From assembly GCA_947457615.1 (NCBI GenBank), contig CANGWK010000013.1, positions 1-64,000 of the forward strand: a stretch of DNA of 64,000 bases, in the 5' to 3' direction. The translations under genes and the position numbers were made by a program. The DNA comes from Flavobacteriaceae bacterium. Its GTDB lineage: Bacteria; Bacteroidota; Bacteroidia; Flavobacteriales; Flavobacteriaceae. Positions 47,070 through 55,554 of this stretch are shown here, one piece after another (within the stretch, counting starts at the first letter, position 1; every line of letters starts with the position of its first letter). The notes beneath the pieces were generated by a model. It did not search any database. It saw only the letters and a program-made list of their open reading frames with translations, and was not told where the DNA came from.

Positions 47070-47732
47070 TTAATTTTTAGTTGCACGCAGCATTTCTCTT
47101 TTTCCGGGTGCTCCAGGTAATTTTTCAATTGTAAAACCACTTTCTAACATTGCATTTTTTATGGAAGAACGGCAAGCATAAGTTACCAATACACCTCCTT
47201 TTTTTAAAGCAGTATACATTTTTTGAAAAATCTCTAAAGACCAAAGTTCTGGTTGCACTCGAAAACCAAAAGCATCAAAATAAATTAAATCAAATTCATC
47301 AACATCTGTAATGTTCTGAAAAAACTGTTCCCTTTTTGTTAAATTAAAATCACTATCTAATTGGTGTTTATTCTCCCAAGTAGATTGGTGTATTTCTGTA
47401 TAAACTTCCTTATTTTCAGATGCTTTTAATTCTAAAACATAATTCATTTGAAGTGCTTCTTCTACAAGAACTGGGTATGCTTCAACGCCAACATAATCAA
47501 TTTTCTGCTGCGTTTTTTTAGATTCCAAATAAGTAATAAAAGCATTTAATCCAGTTCCGAAACCTATCTCTAAAATAGATACGGGTTTATTTAGAAATAA
47601 ATCCAATCCAGACTTTATAAAAACGTGATATGCTTCTTGAATTGCTCCATGTTTAGAATGGTAACTTTCCTCACACTCCGGCAAATGGATAGTGGTAGAA
47701 CCATCTTGGGTTTTAATTATTTCTCGCTTCAA
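47070..47732 (-). CDS. mnmD: tRNA 5-methylaminomethyl-2-thiouridine methyltransferase MnmD
   Basis: SAM-dependent methyltransferase of 220 residues. SAM motif I is ILEIGFGTGLNAFIT near 54-68, and FDLIYFDAFGFRVQPELWSL near 150-169 is the MnmD/MnmC2 signature. It finishes the wobble-uridine modification mnm5s2U34. It is the stand-alone form, without the FAD-dependent MnmC1 domain. It lies three bases after the cytochrome-like gene and may be co-transcribed with it. Confidence 0.93.
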   Translation of the reverse strand: MKREIIKTQDGSTTIHLPECEESYHSKHGAIQEAYHVFIKSGLDLFLNKPVSILEIGFGTGLNAFITYLESKKTQQKIDYVGVEAYPVLVEEALQMNYVLELKASENKEVYTEIHQSTWENKHQLDSDFNLTKREQFFQNITDVDEFDLIYFDAFGFRVQPELWSLEIFQKMYTALKKGGVLVTYACRSSIKNAMLESGFTIEKLPGAPGKREMLRATKN

Positions 47733-47735
47733 AAT

Positions 47736-48176
47736 TTATTTTATGAATAATTTTTTAATTTTTGGAATTGGTCCTCCACATTTTCCTTCATGGCAGGAAA
47801 TACAAGAAGTTACTCCTTCATTAAAATGTTGTTTCACATTTTTAGAATCGGAATAAATCAATTTTTGTGCAGTAATAAAAGCTCTTGCTTTTTCATCAAA
47901 AAAAGGATCTTTATCGGTTGCATCTGTAAATTTAGCAGTGAATATTTTATTGAAAAATTCTGGATATTTACCAATACTATCGCCTTTAACTATTCTATCT
48001 TTAATTTGTAAATTATAGGCATACATTTGTTCCATTAAAGATGCCATTTCCGACAATTGATATACTTCAAACTTCTTTTCTTTAGTACAAGAACTTTTGG
48101 TTTTAGTAGTTTTTTCTTCAATCTTTTTACAAGAAAAAAGACAAATTACCAATAATAGTATTAGTATTTTTTTCAT
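47736..48176 (-). CDS. c-type cytochrome-like lipoprotein
   Basis: Protein of 146 residues with a signal ending ICLFSC (Cys16), so probably a lipoprotein. It has one haem attachment motif CISCH near residues 127-131, close to the C-terminus, in TSCISCHEGKCGG. The helical middle region resembles a four-helix cytochrome c prime-like arrangement, whose haem motif is also near the C-terminus; a distal Met or Lys is not clear. It sits directly after the DUF4920 gene. An electron-transfer or gas-binding role is possible. Confidence 0.72.
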   Translation of the reverse strand: MKKILILLLVICLFSCKKIEEKTTKTKSSCTKEKKFEVYQLSEMASLMEQMYAYNLQIKDRIVKGDSIGKYPEFFNKIFTAKFTDATDKDPFFDEKARAFITAQKLIYSDSKNVKQHFNEGVTSCISCHEGKCGGPIPKIKKLFIK

Positions 48177-48668
48177 TTACTTTTTTATTAAAACACCATC
48201 TGCCAAAAAAGCATAATTAGTTTCAGGAGCTACTATGCTATCAATAGCATCTTTAGATTTTCCTGCATCTTTAGCATATTCTTTTAAATCATTTATTGAA
48301 GTAACTTCCACAAAAGCTTTCCCATGAACAATTGCTTCGCTATTTGAAGCATTTTTTGGTATAAAAAATCCATAATCTTTAAATCGAACTAGAGCAGTTT
48401 TTCCTGAACCAAGGTCTAAATTCATCCAACAACCTTTTTTCTGACAAACATCTACAATTTTAGATTTAACTTTCACTTTAAGAGTATCTGCAGTTTTTAA
48501 TGATAAATATTTTGAAAGTAATGCCTCTTTAGTTATTGCGCTATCCGGTGAAATAGTATCACCAAATTTAATGTAGGTTGATGAAGTTGTATTCATTTTC
48601 ACTTCTGCCTTTTTGTTACAACTTATAACCAAAATAAGTGCAACTAATACATAAACAATTTTTCTCAT
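48177..48668 (-). CDS. DUF4920 domain-containing lipoprotein
   Basis: Protein of 163 residues with a lipoprotein signal ending LVISC (Cys17). The DUF4920 core includes ICDVCQKKGCWMNLDL-like sequence (actual: IVDVCQKKGCWMNLDLGSGK near 68-87), with a CxxxxC pair. Its stop is directly followed by the next start. Members are periplasmic and often occur near cytochrome or metal genes. Function is unknown. The gap upstream (48669-48954) holds the ilvE control region. Confidence 0.85.
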   Translation of the reverse strand: MRKIVYVLVALILVISCNKKAEVKMNTTSSTYIKFGDTISPDSAITKEALLSKYLSLKTADTLKVKVKSKIVDVCQKKGCWMNLDLGSGKTALVRFKDYGFFIPKNASNSEAIVHGKAFVEVTSINDLKEYAKDAGKSKDAIDSIVAPETNYAFLADGVLIKK

Positions 48669-48785
48669 TTTTTAGGAATATTCAATTAATCCACAAAAAT
48701 AATCAGATTATAAAAACAAATACCTAATAATCACTATTTTTTTTAACATTATTAAAAATTGCATATTTTTTTTATGCTATTTATG

Positions 48786-48810
48786 GAGATTCAATAATTT
48801 TAAGTAATTA
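48786..48810 (+). promoter_or_regulatory. shared upstream motif, ilvE copy
   Basis: It matches 21 of 25 positions of 39999-40023 upstream of the fused E1 gene. Here it lies 37 bases before the -7 element. Both genes may act on branched-chain 2-oxo acids, so a common regulator is plausible. Confidence 0.4.
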
Positions 48811-48847
48811 TTTTATGATTTTTAAATTAATTATTCATTTTTTTTAT

Positions 48848-48855
48848 TATTTTTG
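48848..48855 (+). promoter_or_regulatory. -7 promoter element for ilvE
   Basis: TATTTTTG matches TAnnTTTG. With the ATG at 48955 the leader would be roughly 90 bases. Confidence 0.5.
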
Positions 48856-48954
48856 GAAATTATTATTATTTAAAAAATAATTAATTACTAAAATACTTTT
48901 AAATAATTGAATTTCAATATTTTAAATATATTTTCTTATAACAAAAACTACCTA

Positions 48955-50022
48955 ATGAGCTTGAATACCTCTCTTGATATAGATATAAATAAAGTTAATT
49001 CCTCTAAAATCGAAAACATTGATTTTGAAAATCTAACTTTTGGAAATGTTTTTACCGATCACATGTTAATTTGTGATTTTAAAGATGGCGCGTGGCAAAA
49101 ACCTATTATTAAACCCTACGAGCCTTTTCTTATAGACCCTTCTGCAAAAGTTTTTCATTATGGACAAGCAATTTTTGAAGGTATGAAAGCTTACAAAGAC
49201 GCCAATAATGATGTTTGGATGTTTCGTCCAGAGGAGAATTTTCAAAGATTTAATAAGTCAGCTGTACGTATGGCAATGCCAGAAGTAACAGAACCTATTT
49301 TCATGGATGGATTGAAAACCATTTTAGATATTGATCGTGATTGGGTTAAATTTGGTTTGGGAAATACTCTATATATTAGACCTTTTATGATTGCCATTGG
49401 CCCCGGGGTTATTGCTCAACCATCCACACAATATAGATTTATGATTATTCTTTCTCCTGCAAAATCATATTATTCAGGGGAAGTGAAAGTAATTATTGCG
49501 GAACATTACAGTAGAGCTGCAAATGGAGGAATTGGCGCTGCAAAAGCTGCAGGAAATTATTCAGCACAATTTTATCCAACTAAATTAGCAAACGAAAAGG
49601 GCTTTCAACAAATTATTTGGACTGACGATGCTACACATACTAAATTGGAAGAAGCTGGCACTATGAATGTTTTCTTTAGAATTAACGATACTTTATTAAC
49701 TGCTCCAACTAGTGAACGAATTCTTGATGGAGTGACTCGTAAGAGTTTAATTGATATAGCAAAACGAGAAGGATTGGACGTTCAAATACGTTCTGTACTT
49801 GTTGAGGAATTGATAAATGCAGCAAAAGACGGAAGTTTAAAAGAAGTCTTTGGTGCTGGTACTGCCGCAGTTGTTAGTCCGATAAGTGCATTTTCTTATC
49901 AAGATGTAGAATATGCTTTACCAAAAATTGAAAACTCATTCGCTATTCAATTAAAAGAAAAACTAACTAACATTCAATACAAATTAGCTGAAGATACTTT
50001 TGGGTGGACGGTTAAAGTATAG
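48955..50022 (+). CDS. ilvE: branched-chain-amino-acid aminotransferase
   Basis: PLP fold-type IV aminotransferase of 355 residues from the ATG at 48955; the frame also opens at a TTG at 48907, judged less likely. The length and the segments KVFHYGQAIFEGMKAYK near 65-81 and GIGAAKAAGNYSAQF near 192-206 (PLP Lys near 198) mark the longer, eukaryote-like class of BCAT rather than the 309-residue E. coli type. It makes or breaks down leucine, isoleucine and valine. A strong terminator follows. Confidence 0.94.
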   Translation: MSLNTSLDIDINKVNSSKIENIDFENLTFGNVFTDHMLICDFKDGAWQKPIIKPYEPFLIDPSAKVFHYGQAIFEGMKAYKDANNDVWMFRPEENFQRFNKSAVRMAMPEVTEPIFMDGLKTILDIDRDWVKFGLGNTLYIRPFMIAIGPGVIAQPSTQYRFMIILSPAKSYYSGEVKVIIAEHYSRAANGGIGAAKAAGNYSAQFYPTKLANEKGFQQIIWTDDATHTKLEEAGTMNVFFRINDTLLTAPTSERILDGVTRKSLIDIAKREGLDVQIRSVLVEELINAAKDGSLKEVFGAGTAAVVSPISAFSYQDVEYALPKIENSFAIQLKEKLTNIQYKLAEDTFGWTVKV

Positions 50023-50050
50023 TTTTTAGTAAAATTAAAATATTTTAAGT

Positions 50051-50085
50051 AAAAAAGCGATTTTCAATGAAAATCGCTTTTTTTG
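50051..50085 (+). terminator. Rho-independent terminator after ilvE
   Basis: Perfect stem AAAAAAGCGATTTT / AAAATCGCTTTTTT with a 5-base loop and T tail. The remaining 200 bases before the next gene show nothing distinct. Confidence 0.88.
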
Positions 50086-50291
50086 TACACAATTGTAAAT
50101 TTTACTTTTATATAAAAATAGAGAATTTACTTTTCATCTAGCAATTTAAATAAAATACTGTTTTAAAATAGAGATGATCCTACAATCTGTTTAATCTATA
50201 TTATAAAAAAACAAACATATTTAAGCCAGGAAGATCAATTCATTGCTAGAAGAATAATGAAACTATTCAAGTTATTAGAGATTTGTCACTC

Positions 50292-51641
50292 TTAATTTTT
50301 ATCATATAAAACTTCAAAAACCATTACTGTGTTTCCATATCCTGGACTTGAAGACTTACCTTGAGAAGTAGTTATTAATTGTTTTCCATCAGGTGATAAT
50401 GCCATGCCTACAGGAAACGGAGCAGCATCCACTTCTGCAATTTTTTTCATAGTTAATGCATCTATTACTGCTACTTTGCAAGCATTATTAACGCAAGCAA
50501 AAATATATTTTCCGTCCTCGGTAACATCAATAGTCCTAGCGCCCAAACCAACATTTACAGTTTCCCAATTATTAAACACAATTTGATTTTCTTCATTAAA
50601 ATTTTGTTTAAAAATATCCTCTAATTTAGCTCTTTGAACGATTCCAAATTTATTTGAACTTAAAACCAAGTAACCTTGATTAATAACTAGGTGGCGTAAA
50701 TTTAAATACGAACCTGTAATGGTACCTATATATTTTTTTGACGTAACATCTATAACTGCTATACCATTTCCTCCCATTTTTGCAATTAATAATTTCTGGT
50801 TGTCAGGAGTAAAAACAGTTCCACGAAGACAATTACCACAATTATTATCGCGATCAACATTTTCTGAAAAATTCATACTCAGTTGATTATCAACTACAAT
50901 ATGAGAAACATATTTAAAATCCATTGGATTAGAACTTGAAATATCAATTAACCCAATCGTGTTATCTCCCCAATGGGTAACAGAAATATAGTTATTATCA
51001 CCAGAGCAGGCTATCATCTTTGGTAAAGGACCGGAAGGCATTACGCGAACAATATTGTCATTTTCAGTATCAATAATTGCAACTGCAGAAGGGGATTCTG
51101 CATTTGGATCCCAATCACGTCTGTAATAGGTTACCCACAAGTATTTGCCGTTATGCGAAAGACAACTTTCAACTGGCTTACCAAGAAAAAAATTATATTC
51201 CGATTTAGTTTGTTTGAACTTATAATCAAAAACAGAATTTTCATTTTCTTTAAATAAGTAATTATTTTTGGAATTAAATTCGTGCCTAATTTCTTTTATT
51301 TTTTTTAATGACTTTGAATCGAAAACAATTGTAGTGTAACCCTCTAATGAATTTACGTAAAATTTACTCCCATCTTTAGAAAAATTAATTGATTTTGGCG
51401 AATTAATTGCTGGCTCATAAACGGAATTTGATTCTTTTGAATCCATCGATTTACTTTGTAAAATTTTGACTAATTTTAAATCTTTAAATTTTCCATTATC
51501 AATAATTTTTGCTGGTTTAACCGAATCTTTTAACTGTTTTTTTGTGTTTACAAATTTCGAATTTTTTGCATTTCCATTAATGCAAGAAGCCATTAAGGAT
51601 GAAGTGATACAAAAAAATAGTATAAAACTTATTTTATACAT
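50292..51641 (-). CDS. YncE-like beta-propeller lipoprotein
   Basis: Protein of 449 residues from the ATG at 51641, giving a compact lipoprotein signal ending LMASC (Cys20); the frame also opens at an ATG 11 codons earlier (51674). The remainder shows repeats of the propeller kind: FSKDGSKFYVNSLEGYTTIV, FTPDNQKLLIAKMGGNGIAV and VTEDGKYIFACVNNACKVAV segments, and near the end GMALSPDGKQLITTSQG. Such lactonase-fold or YncE proteins are binding or scaffold proteins at the cell surface. The ligand is unknown. It is a single gene between ilvE and the accessory region. Confidence 0.8.
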   Translation of the reverse strand: MYKISFILFFCITSSLMASCINGNAKNSKFVNTKKQLKDSVKPAKIIDNGKFKDLKLVKILQSKSMDSKESNSVYEPAINSPKSINFSKDGSKFYVNSLEGYTTIVFDSKSLKKIKEIRHEFNSKNNYLFKENENSVFDYKFKQTKSEYNFFLGKPVESCLSHNGKYLWVTYYRRDWDPNAESPSAVAIIDTENDNIVRVMPSGPLPKMIACSGDNNYISVTHWGDNTIGLIDISSSNPMDFKYVSHIVVDNQLSMNFSENVDRDNNCGNCLRGTVFTPDNQKLLIAKMGGNGIAVIDVTSKKYIGTITGSYLNLRHLVINQGYLVLSSNKFGIVQRAKLEDIFKQNFNEENQIVFNNWETVNVGLGARTIDVTEDGKYIFACVNNACKVAVIDALTMKKIAEVDAAPFPVGMALSPDGKQLITTSQGKSSSPGYGNTVMVFEVLYDKN

Positions 51642-51770
51642 AGACGTATTAAAGTAATTGATAATTTTAATCATATAAATTTTATTAATTAATAGTTAGA
51701 TTATTAAAAATTTTTAAAAGTATTTAAATTTATTAATCAATTTAAATACTTTTGATATAGTACCACATTA

Positions 51771-51809
51771 GCTTGATTTCCAAGTGGGCACAGATTAAAA
51801 ATCCAAGCT
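51771..51809. repeat. imperfect inverted repeat
   Basis: AGCTTGATTT (51772-51781) and AAATCCAAGCT (about 51799-51809) can pair with one mismatch across a 17-base loop. It lies directly 3' of the minus-strand barrel gene. Without a T run it is a weak terminator candidate; it could also be a degenerate member of the palindromes in this region. Confidence 0.35.
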
Positions 51810-51820
51810 ATCAGGTTTTT

Positions 51821-52378
51821 TTAGAATCTATAACCTGCTCTTAAATGTAAATTTACAGCTACACCTTCTAAATCTCCATATCCTTCACGAAACTGATGTC
51901 CATATCCAATTCCAATTGCGGTTTCGTAAGTGAAATGCTTTCCAATATTTCTTTTTATTCCCCAAGTTGGAACAATAGTTATTAAATTGAATGTTTTTAA
52001 ATTATCATAATTAGAAATTACAAACCAATTAGGATGGTAACTTGTTTTAAGTGAAACAAAATTTCCACTATTTCCAGAAATATTTTTTGATTTTGATTGT
52101 CTTTTTTCCAAATTATAATACCATCTTGGTTCAGCAATAATTACTGGAGTCATTAAAAAACCAGTTTTCGGATAAAAATCTCCACCAAAGATTCCAGCAT
52201 TCATTCCAAGTTCTGTTCTTAATGCAGTTTGATTTGTAATTTTCATTTCGTTATGAACCCAAATTCCAAGAAGACCAGTTTGAATTCCATAAGTTGATTT
52301 TTCAACACTTGCAGTTTGTGAATTTCCAGCAAAGTACGTTAAGCTAACTATTAATGATACTAAAATATTCTTTTTCAT
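51821..52378 (-). CDS. putative outer membrane beta-barrel protein
   Basis: Protein of 185 residues with a signal peptide (about 1-20, ending FAGNSQ). The mature part alternates polar and hydrophobic residues and ends in the aromatic RAGYRF typical of outer-membrane barrels recognised by BamA. I do not recognise the family. It is the last of four minus-strand genes of unknown function that are separated by palindromic sequences. Confidence 0.65.
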   Translation of the reverse strand: MKKNILVSLIVSLTYFAGNSQTASVEKSTYGIQTGLLGIWVHNEMKITNQTALRTELGMNAGIFGGDFYPKTGFLMTPVIIAEPRWYYNLEKRQSKSKNISGNSGNFVSLKTSYHPNWFVISNYDNLKTFNLITIVPTWGIKRNIGKHFTYETAIGIGYGHQFREGYGDLEGVAVNLHLRAGYRF

Positions 52379-52440
52379 TTTATAATTTAGTTAATTTATT
52401 GGTTTGTATTTGGTTACGATTGGTTCTTTTAAACTATATG

Positions 52441-52507
52441 TTAACAGTTTGCAGCTTGGCATTCGGTTTTTTTCTTCAAAAAAACTGACGCTAAGGTGTT
52501 GTTATAA
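52441..52507 (-). repeat. attC-like palindrome 1
   Basis: The outer arms TAACA (52442-52446) and TGTTA (52500-52504) enclose inner arms CTTGGCATTCGGTTTTTTT and AAAAAAACTGACGCTAAGG. The inner arms pair apart from a few mismatches and one unpaired base on one side. Short outer box, unpaired spacer, long inner arm and an extra-helical base are the structural marks of integron attC sites. It lies 3' of the coiled-coil gene on the minus strand. Confidence 0.4.
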
Positions 52508-52530
52508 GTAGAATTATGTACCAAATAAAA

Positions 52531-53679
52531 TCATTTCAATTTGAAAAGATAAATTATTTCCTGCGGATTTATATATTTACTACTTTCCATAAACAAATCT
52601 TTATTTCGAGATAAATATATTCCTTCTCCAGTAGTTATATTTTTATAATTACTTTTGAAATAATTTGTAAACTCAATTTCTTGTCTGTTTTGCGAGTATG
52701 CTTCTAATCCCTTATCAACAGAAATTAATTTTAGATTTAAACGATTTAATTGGCCCAACGTTAAAGCCAAATAACATTCGTTTTCTATTGCAAAAAATCT
52801 CCAAACTATATCTTTGGCTGTATTATTAGAACCGTCCGCTTTTACTTCCTCATTTGCCAATTCAATTTGAAGTATTTTTCTTTGATTGTTACTATCTTCA
52901 GATTTAGTTTGCTTTACATTAAACAAAAAGGATTCTTCACTTCCGTCATTATATTTAATTGTAAATAGTTTATTTTTTAGAACTTCTATTTTAGGTAATT
53001 TAGAATTAAAGTAGTCACTATTTTTAGAAATAACATAGTTGTTAAAATTAGTGCCATCTGTTATCATAACATTAGGTTTAACGCCCCAATAGGTAAATGC
53101 ATTCGCCTCAAGTATCTCGGGTAGTGTTTCAACTGCTCCTTGATAATTGTCATCATTATAACTATAGTTGTTGTTACTTCTTTTATCCCCATATACTAAT
53201 TTGCTTAACACAAGGCTGAAAGAATTATTAGGCAAGGGAATTTGATCAAAATAGTATTTATTTAAAAAATCATTACTGTTAAATGTTGATGAAGTCGAAA
53301 CAACATTGGAAGCAGACTGAACACTTGAAATAGAGTCATTAAGAGTTAATATTGTTTCATTGAGTTTTGATATTGTAATTTCATTTTCTGAGATTATTCG
53401 CTTTCTTTCATTTTCATTTTTTAGAATTAGCTCATTTATTCTTGAAATTTCAACCTCATTCGTTTTGTTTTTCTGTTCTAATAAAGATGAATTTGTAGAT
53501 AGGTTACTAATAGACTCTTGTAAATTGATATTTACGTTTTTTAAAGAGTCTATTTTAGTTGTCAAATTAACAATGTGCTCTCTAAGTTCAGATTTATTCA
53601 TCTTTTCAATGTTCTGTGCTGATAAAGCCGAATTAAATAAAAGATAAATTGTCAGTAAGATGATAATTTTTTGTTTCAT
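52531..53679 (-). CDS. secreted coiled-coil protein of unknown function
   Basis: Protein of 382 residues with a signal peptide (about 1-22, ending ALSAQ), a coiled coil at about residues 25-120 (heptads rich in Leu, Ile, Asn and Glu with repeated ISxLNE and ENE blocks), a Ser/Asn-rich linker and a C-terminal domain of about 240 residues with mixed strands. I do not recognise the C-terminal domain. Such proteins may be periplasmic or surface structural proteins. Operator-like paired palindromes lie just upstream of the start. Confidence 0.65.
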   Translation of the reverse strand: MKQKIIILLTIYLLFNSALSAQNIEKMNKSELREHIVNLTTKIDSLKNVNINLQESISNLSTNSSLLEQKNKTNEVEISRINELILKNENERKRIISENEITISKLNETILTLNDSISSVQSASNVVSTSSTFNSNDFLNKYYFDQIPLPNNSFSLVLSKLVYGDKRSNNNYSYNDDNYQGAVETLPEILEANAFTYWGVKPNVMITDGTNFNNYVISKNSDYFNSKLPKIEVLKNKLFTIKYNDGSEESFLFNVKQTKSEDSNNQRKILQIELANEEVKADGSNNTAKDIVWRFFAIENECYLALTLGQLNRLNLKLISVDKGLEAYSQNRQEIEFTNYFKSNYKNITTGEGIYLSRNKDLFMESSKYINPQEIIYLFKLK

Positions 53680-53710
53680 GATTTTTGTTTTTTTGCTTAT
53701 AACTTATATA

Positions 53711-53770
53711 TACGCTACAAAGTATCGTATACTATCCTAATTTGGTTCTATATGCGCTACTTTGTATCGC
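53711..53770. promoter_or_regulatory. pair of operator-like palindromic sites
   Basis: Two sites, TACGCTACAAAGTATCGTA and TATGCGCTACTTTGTATCGC, share CGCTAC...GTATCG with the central AAA or TTT swapped. Their CGCTAC starts are 42 bases apart, four helical turns. The same pair, with the same 42-base spacing, occurs at 55715-55774. They are upstream of minus-strand genes and may bind a dimeric regulator. Confidence 0.4.
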
Positions 53771-54010
53771 TTTATTCAACAAATATATACATTATCTTAA
53801 TATATGAAAAAATGATACATTATTATTTTAATAGGTAATCTTTTGAAATTCTAATTTCACAAAATACATAACCTCTCTAGCCCTGACAAAAGTGGAAATC
53901 CTGGTTTTGCGAATCCAATTCTTGTTATTGGATTCCTTCGATTCCAGCAATGCCAGATTGCAACGAATGGCAGGAAGTATATTTACTAAAATACCTGTAG
54001 TTTCGCTGCA

Positions 54011-54045
54011 AAAAAAAGGGTTAACAAAAAATTGTCAACCCTTTT
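54011..54045 (-). terminator. minus-strand terminator in copy c
   Basis: The arms AAAAGGGTTAACAA (54014-54027) and TTGTCAACCCTTTT (54032-54045) pair with one mismatch. On the minus strand a run of T follows. It is about 280 bases beyond the end of the lipoprotein gene at 54323. Confidence 0.75.
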
Positions 54046-54062
54046 AGTAATATCATAAATTT

Positions 54063-54247
54063 GTTACCCCCGCTCGTGCGAGCTTCTAGCTCGTACCCAC
54101 TAACATAATCAATTAATATCTATTTATAATAATCTGTTTGTTATTACCATAGCTTCTTGCAAAACACATTAAACTACAACTTTTTTGTAGTTTGTTTTAT
54201 TTGCTTTGCGGGTACGAGCTAGAAGCTCGCACTAGCGATGAGGGTTA
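54063..54247. mobile_element. 185-bp terminal-inverted-repeat element (REP pair / MITE-like)
   Basis: The left end (54063-54098) and right end (54210-54247) are inverted copies of about 36 bases. They share CGAGCTTCTAGCTCGTACCC and a GTTACCC/GGGTTA edge. Each end contains its own hairpin GAGCT-TCT-AGCTC, as in REP sequences handled by REP-associated tyrosine transposases. The inside is A+T rich with one further hairpin (AAACTACAA / TTGTAGTTT, 54171-54193). No coding frame is present. Confidence 0.6.
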
Positions 54248-54264
54248 ATTCTGCTCGCACCAGC

Positions 54265-54320
54265 TGGGGGTTACGCCTGCGGCAAGACAATATTGCTTAC
54301 ACGCTGTTGTATACCGTTTA
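54265..54320 (-). repeat. attC-like palindrome 3 (weak)
   Basis: It lies just 3' of the minus-strand lipoprotein gene. GTTACGCCTGCGGCAAG and GCTTACACGCTGTTGTAT can pair partly (TTAC...GGCAA with TTGCTTAC...GTTGTA). The pattern is weaker than at the other two sites. Confidence 0.3.
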
Positions 54321-54322
54321 TT

Positions 54323-54937
54323 CTATTTCAGTTCTGTTATTTTGTTGTTTCTTAAAACCAATTTTGTCGTTGTTTTGAGTGTTGGACAACACCTTGCATC
54401 ATCATCAGCATATTCAAGCCCTTCAAGAAAGATAACTCCGTTACTAATTTTTTTTAGTTCATTTCTTGAACCGAAATTCCCTCCAAATTCTTCTGAGTGG
54501 TCTTGTATGGTCAAAGCTTTTCCTGAATTAACAAAAACGATAATTCCAGGAATTTCACTAATAGCATTTCCACCTCCTCCATTATCTTCCCAAGTTGGTT
54601 CCAAGCCATAGTCAACAACACCCTCAATCAAGCCGTCTCCATTCAAGTCGCCTAATTTTATAACACTATTACTAAGCTTTCGACCACCTGAAATATTCGG
54701 TAAATATTCCAAAAATGATTTTTTTACAACTGATTGGTCTACAAAAAAAGCGCTAGTTTCTATTTCAGTTTTATCAGAAATACTGTCTGTTTTACCCAAT
54801 TCTTTTTTTAGTAATTCGTTTTCCCTTTGTAATAGCTCTTTCTCTTTTTCTGCAAGTTGTTGTTCTTTAGTCGAATTTTGACAAGCAAAAAAAAGTGAAA
54901 TAAACGTCAGGCACATTGTGATTTTGATTGTTCTCAT
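54323..54937 (-). CDS. hypothetical lipoprotein with coiled-coil stalk
   Basis: Protein of 204 residues with a lipoprotein signal ending LFFAC (Cys19). A short Glu/Lys/Leu-rich coiled coil follows (about 24-48), then a domain containing LGDLNGDGLIEGVVDYG near 96-112, a calcium-loop-like DxNxDGxxxG pattern of the FG-GAP or dockerin kind. The C-terminal part has ADDDARCCPTLKTTTKL. It is probably on the surface or in the periplasm, function unknown. Confidence 0.65.
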   Translation of the reverse strand: MRTIKITMCLTFISLFFACQNSTKEQQLAEKEKELLQRENELLKKELGKTDSISDKTEIETSAFFVDQSVVKKSFLEYLPNISGGRKLSNSVIKLGDLNGDGLIEGVVDYGLEPTWEDNGGGGNAISEIPGIIVFVNSGKALTIQDHSEEFGGNFGSRNELKKISNGVIFLEGLEYADDDARCCPTLKTTTKLVLRNNKITELK

Positions 54938-54990
54938 AAATTTAATTTTATAATTTTTAATTTAAGTTTATTTAGTCAGCTTAAATGGCA

Positions 54991-55124
54991 AACAACGGTT
55001 TGCAGATTGGCGATGGGCGGGCTTTTTAGCACAAAAGTTAGTTCGGAGAACTGAACTTTCGGTTACCACAAAACTGTCAAGCGGAGACGAAACCCCGCCT
55101 ATTGCCAATGTGCTATTATGGGCT
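54991..55124 (-). repeat. attC-like palindrome 2 (long arms)
   Basis: ATTGGCGATGGGCGGG (55006-55021) pairs with CCCGCCTATTGCCAAT (55094-55109), 14 of 16 Watson-Crick plus G-U pairs. The loop is 72 bases and holds a smaller hairpin (AGTTCGGAGAACT). The flanking AACAACGGTTTGCAG and GTGCTATTATG resemble the outer boxes of palindrome 1 (both carry GTTTGCAG before the inner arm). It lies 3' of the gene at 55129. Confidence 0.5.
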
Positions 55125-55128
55125 GGTT

Positions 55129-55554
55129 TTATTTCGCGATTAATATGTCCAATGTCGCCTCGCCTGCTTCCATTTCTAGTTGATCTTTGCCGCCTTTATT
55201 TAATTTGTACCAAATAGTCCCAGGTAGAGGTATGAAATCTTTTTTTGTCGGGTCAGAATAAATGACTTTGAAATTTACAACACCTGCATTTGGGTCGCCT
55301 TCACCTAAACTAATATTTCGTTTATCTGGAGTTCCAATAGCACCCTGTAAAATGTATATAGGTTTTCCGCTTTTGTGGTACTCGTTTTTATTTGCATAAC
55401 ATAAGATAGTAATATTTGAATTATTTACGAGTGTACAGTAATACAAACCATATTCGTAAAATACACTAACCTTGTAATCTGATGTCTCTTGGGCTTGAAC
55501 TTCCTTTATGCCCAGCGATATAAAAACTAAAACTATTAAAAGAAACTTTTTCAT
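55129..55554 (-). CDS. small secreted protein of unknown function
   Basis: Protein of 141 residues with a signal peptide (about 1-21, ending VQAQ). The mature part is Tyr- and Asn-rich in its first half (YEYGLYYCTLVNNSNITIL) and appears all-beta. I recognise no family. It is the first of the four minus-strand accessory genes; the duplicated block d lies upstream of it. Confidence 0.6.
   Translation of the reverse strand: MKKFLLIVLVFISLGIKEVQAQETSDYKVSVFYEYGLYYCTLVNNSNITILCYANKNEYHKSGKPIYILQGAIGTPDKRNISLGEGDPNAGVVNFKVIYSDPTKKDFIPLPGTIWYKLNKGGKDQLEMEAGEATLDILIAK

Larger units (their letters stand above)
53700..54049. repeat. duplicated intergenic block, copy c
   Basis: About 350 bases matching 55700-56052 in the same orientation. 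In order it contains: two palindromic sites at 53711-53729 and 53751-53770, an A+T-rich spacer, a flavobacterial intergenic repeat (from TAGCCCTGAC at about 53878 to GGCAGGAAG at 53978), and a terminator hairpin (54011-54045). The two copies lie almost exactly 2,000 bases apart. Confidence 0.75.
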
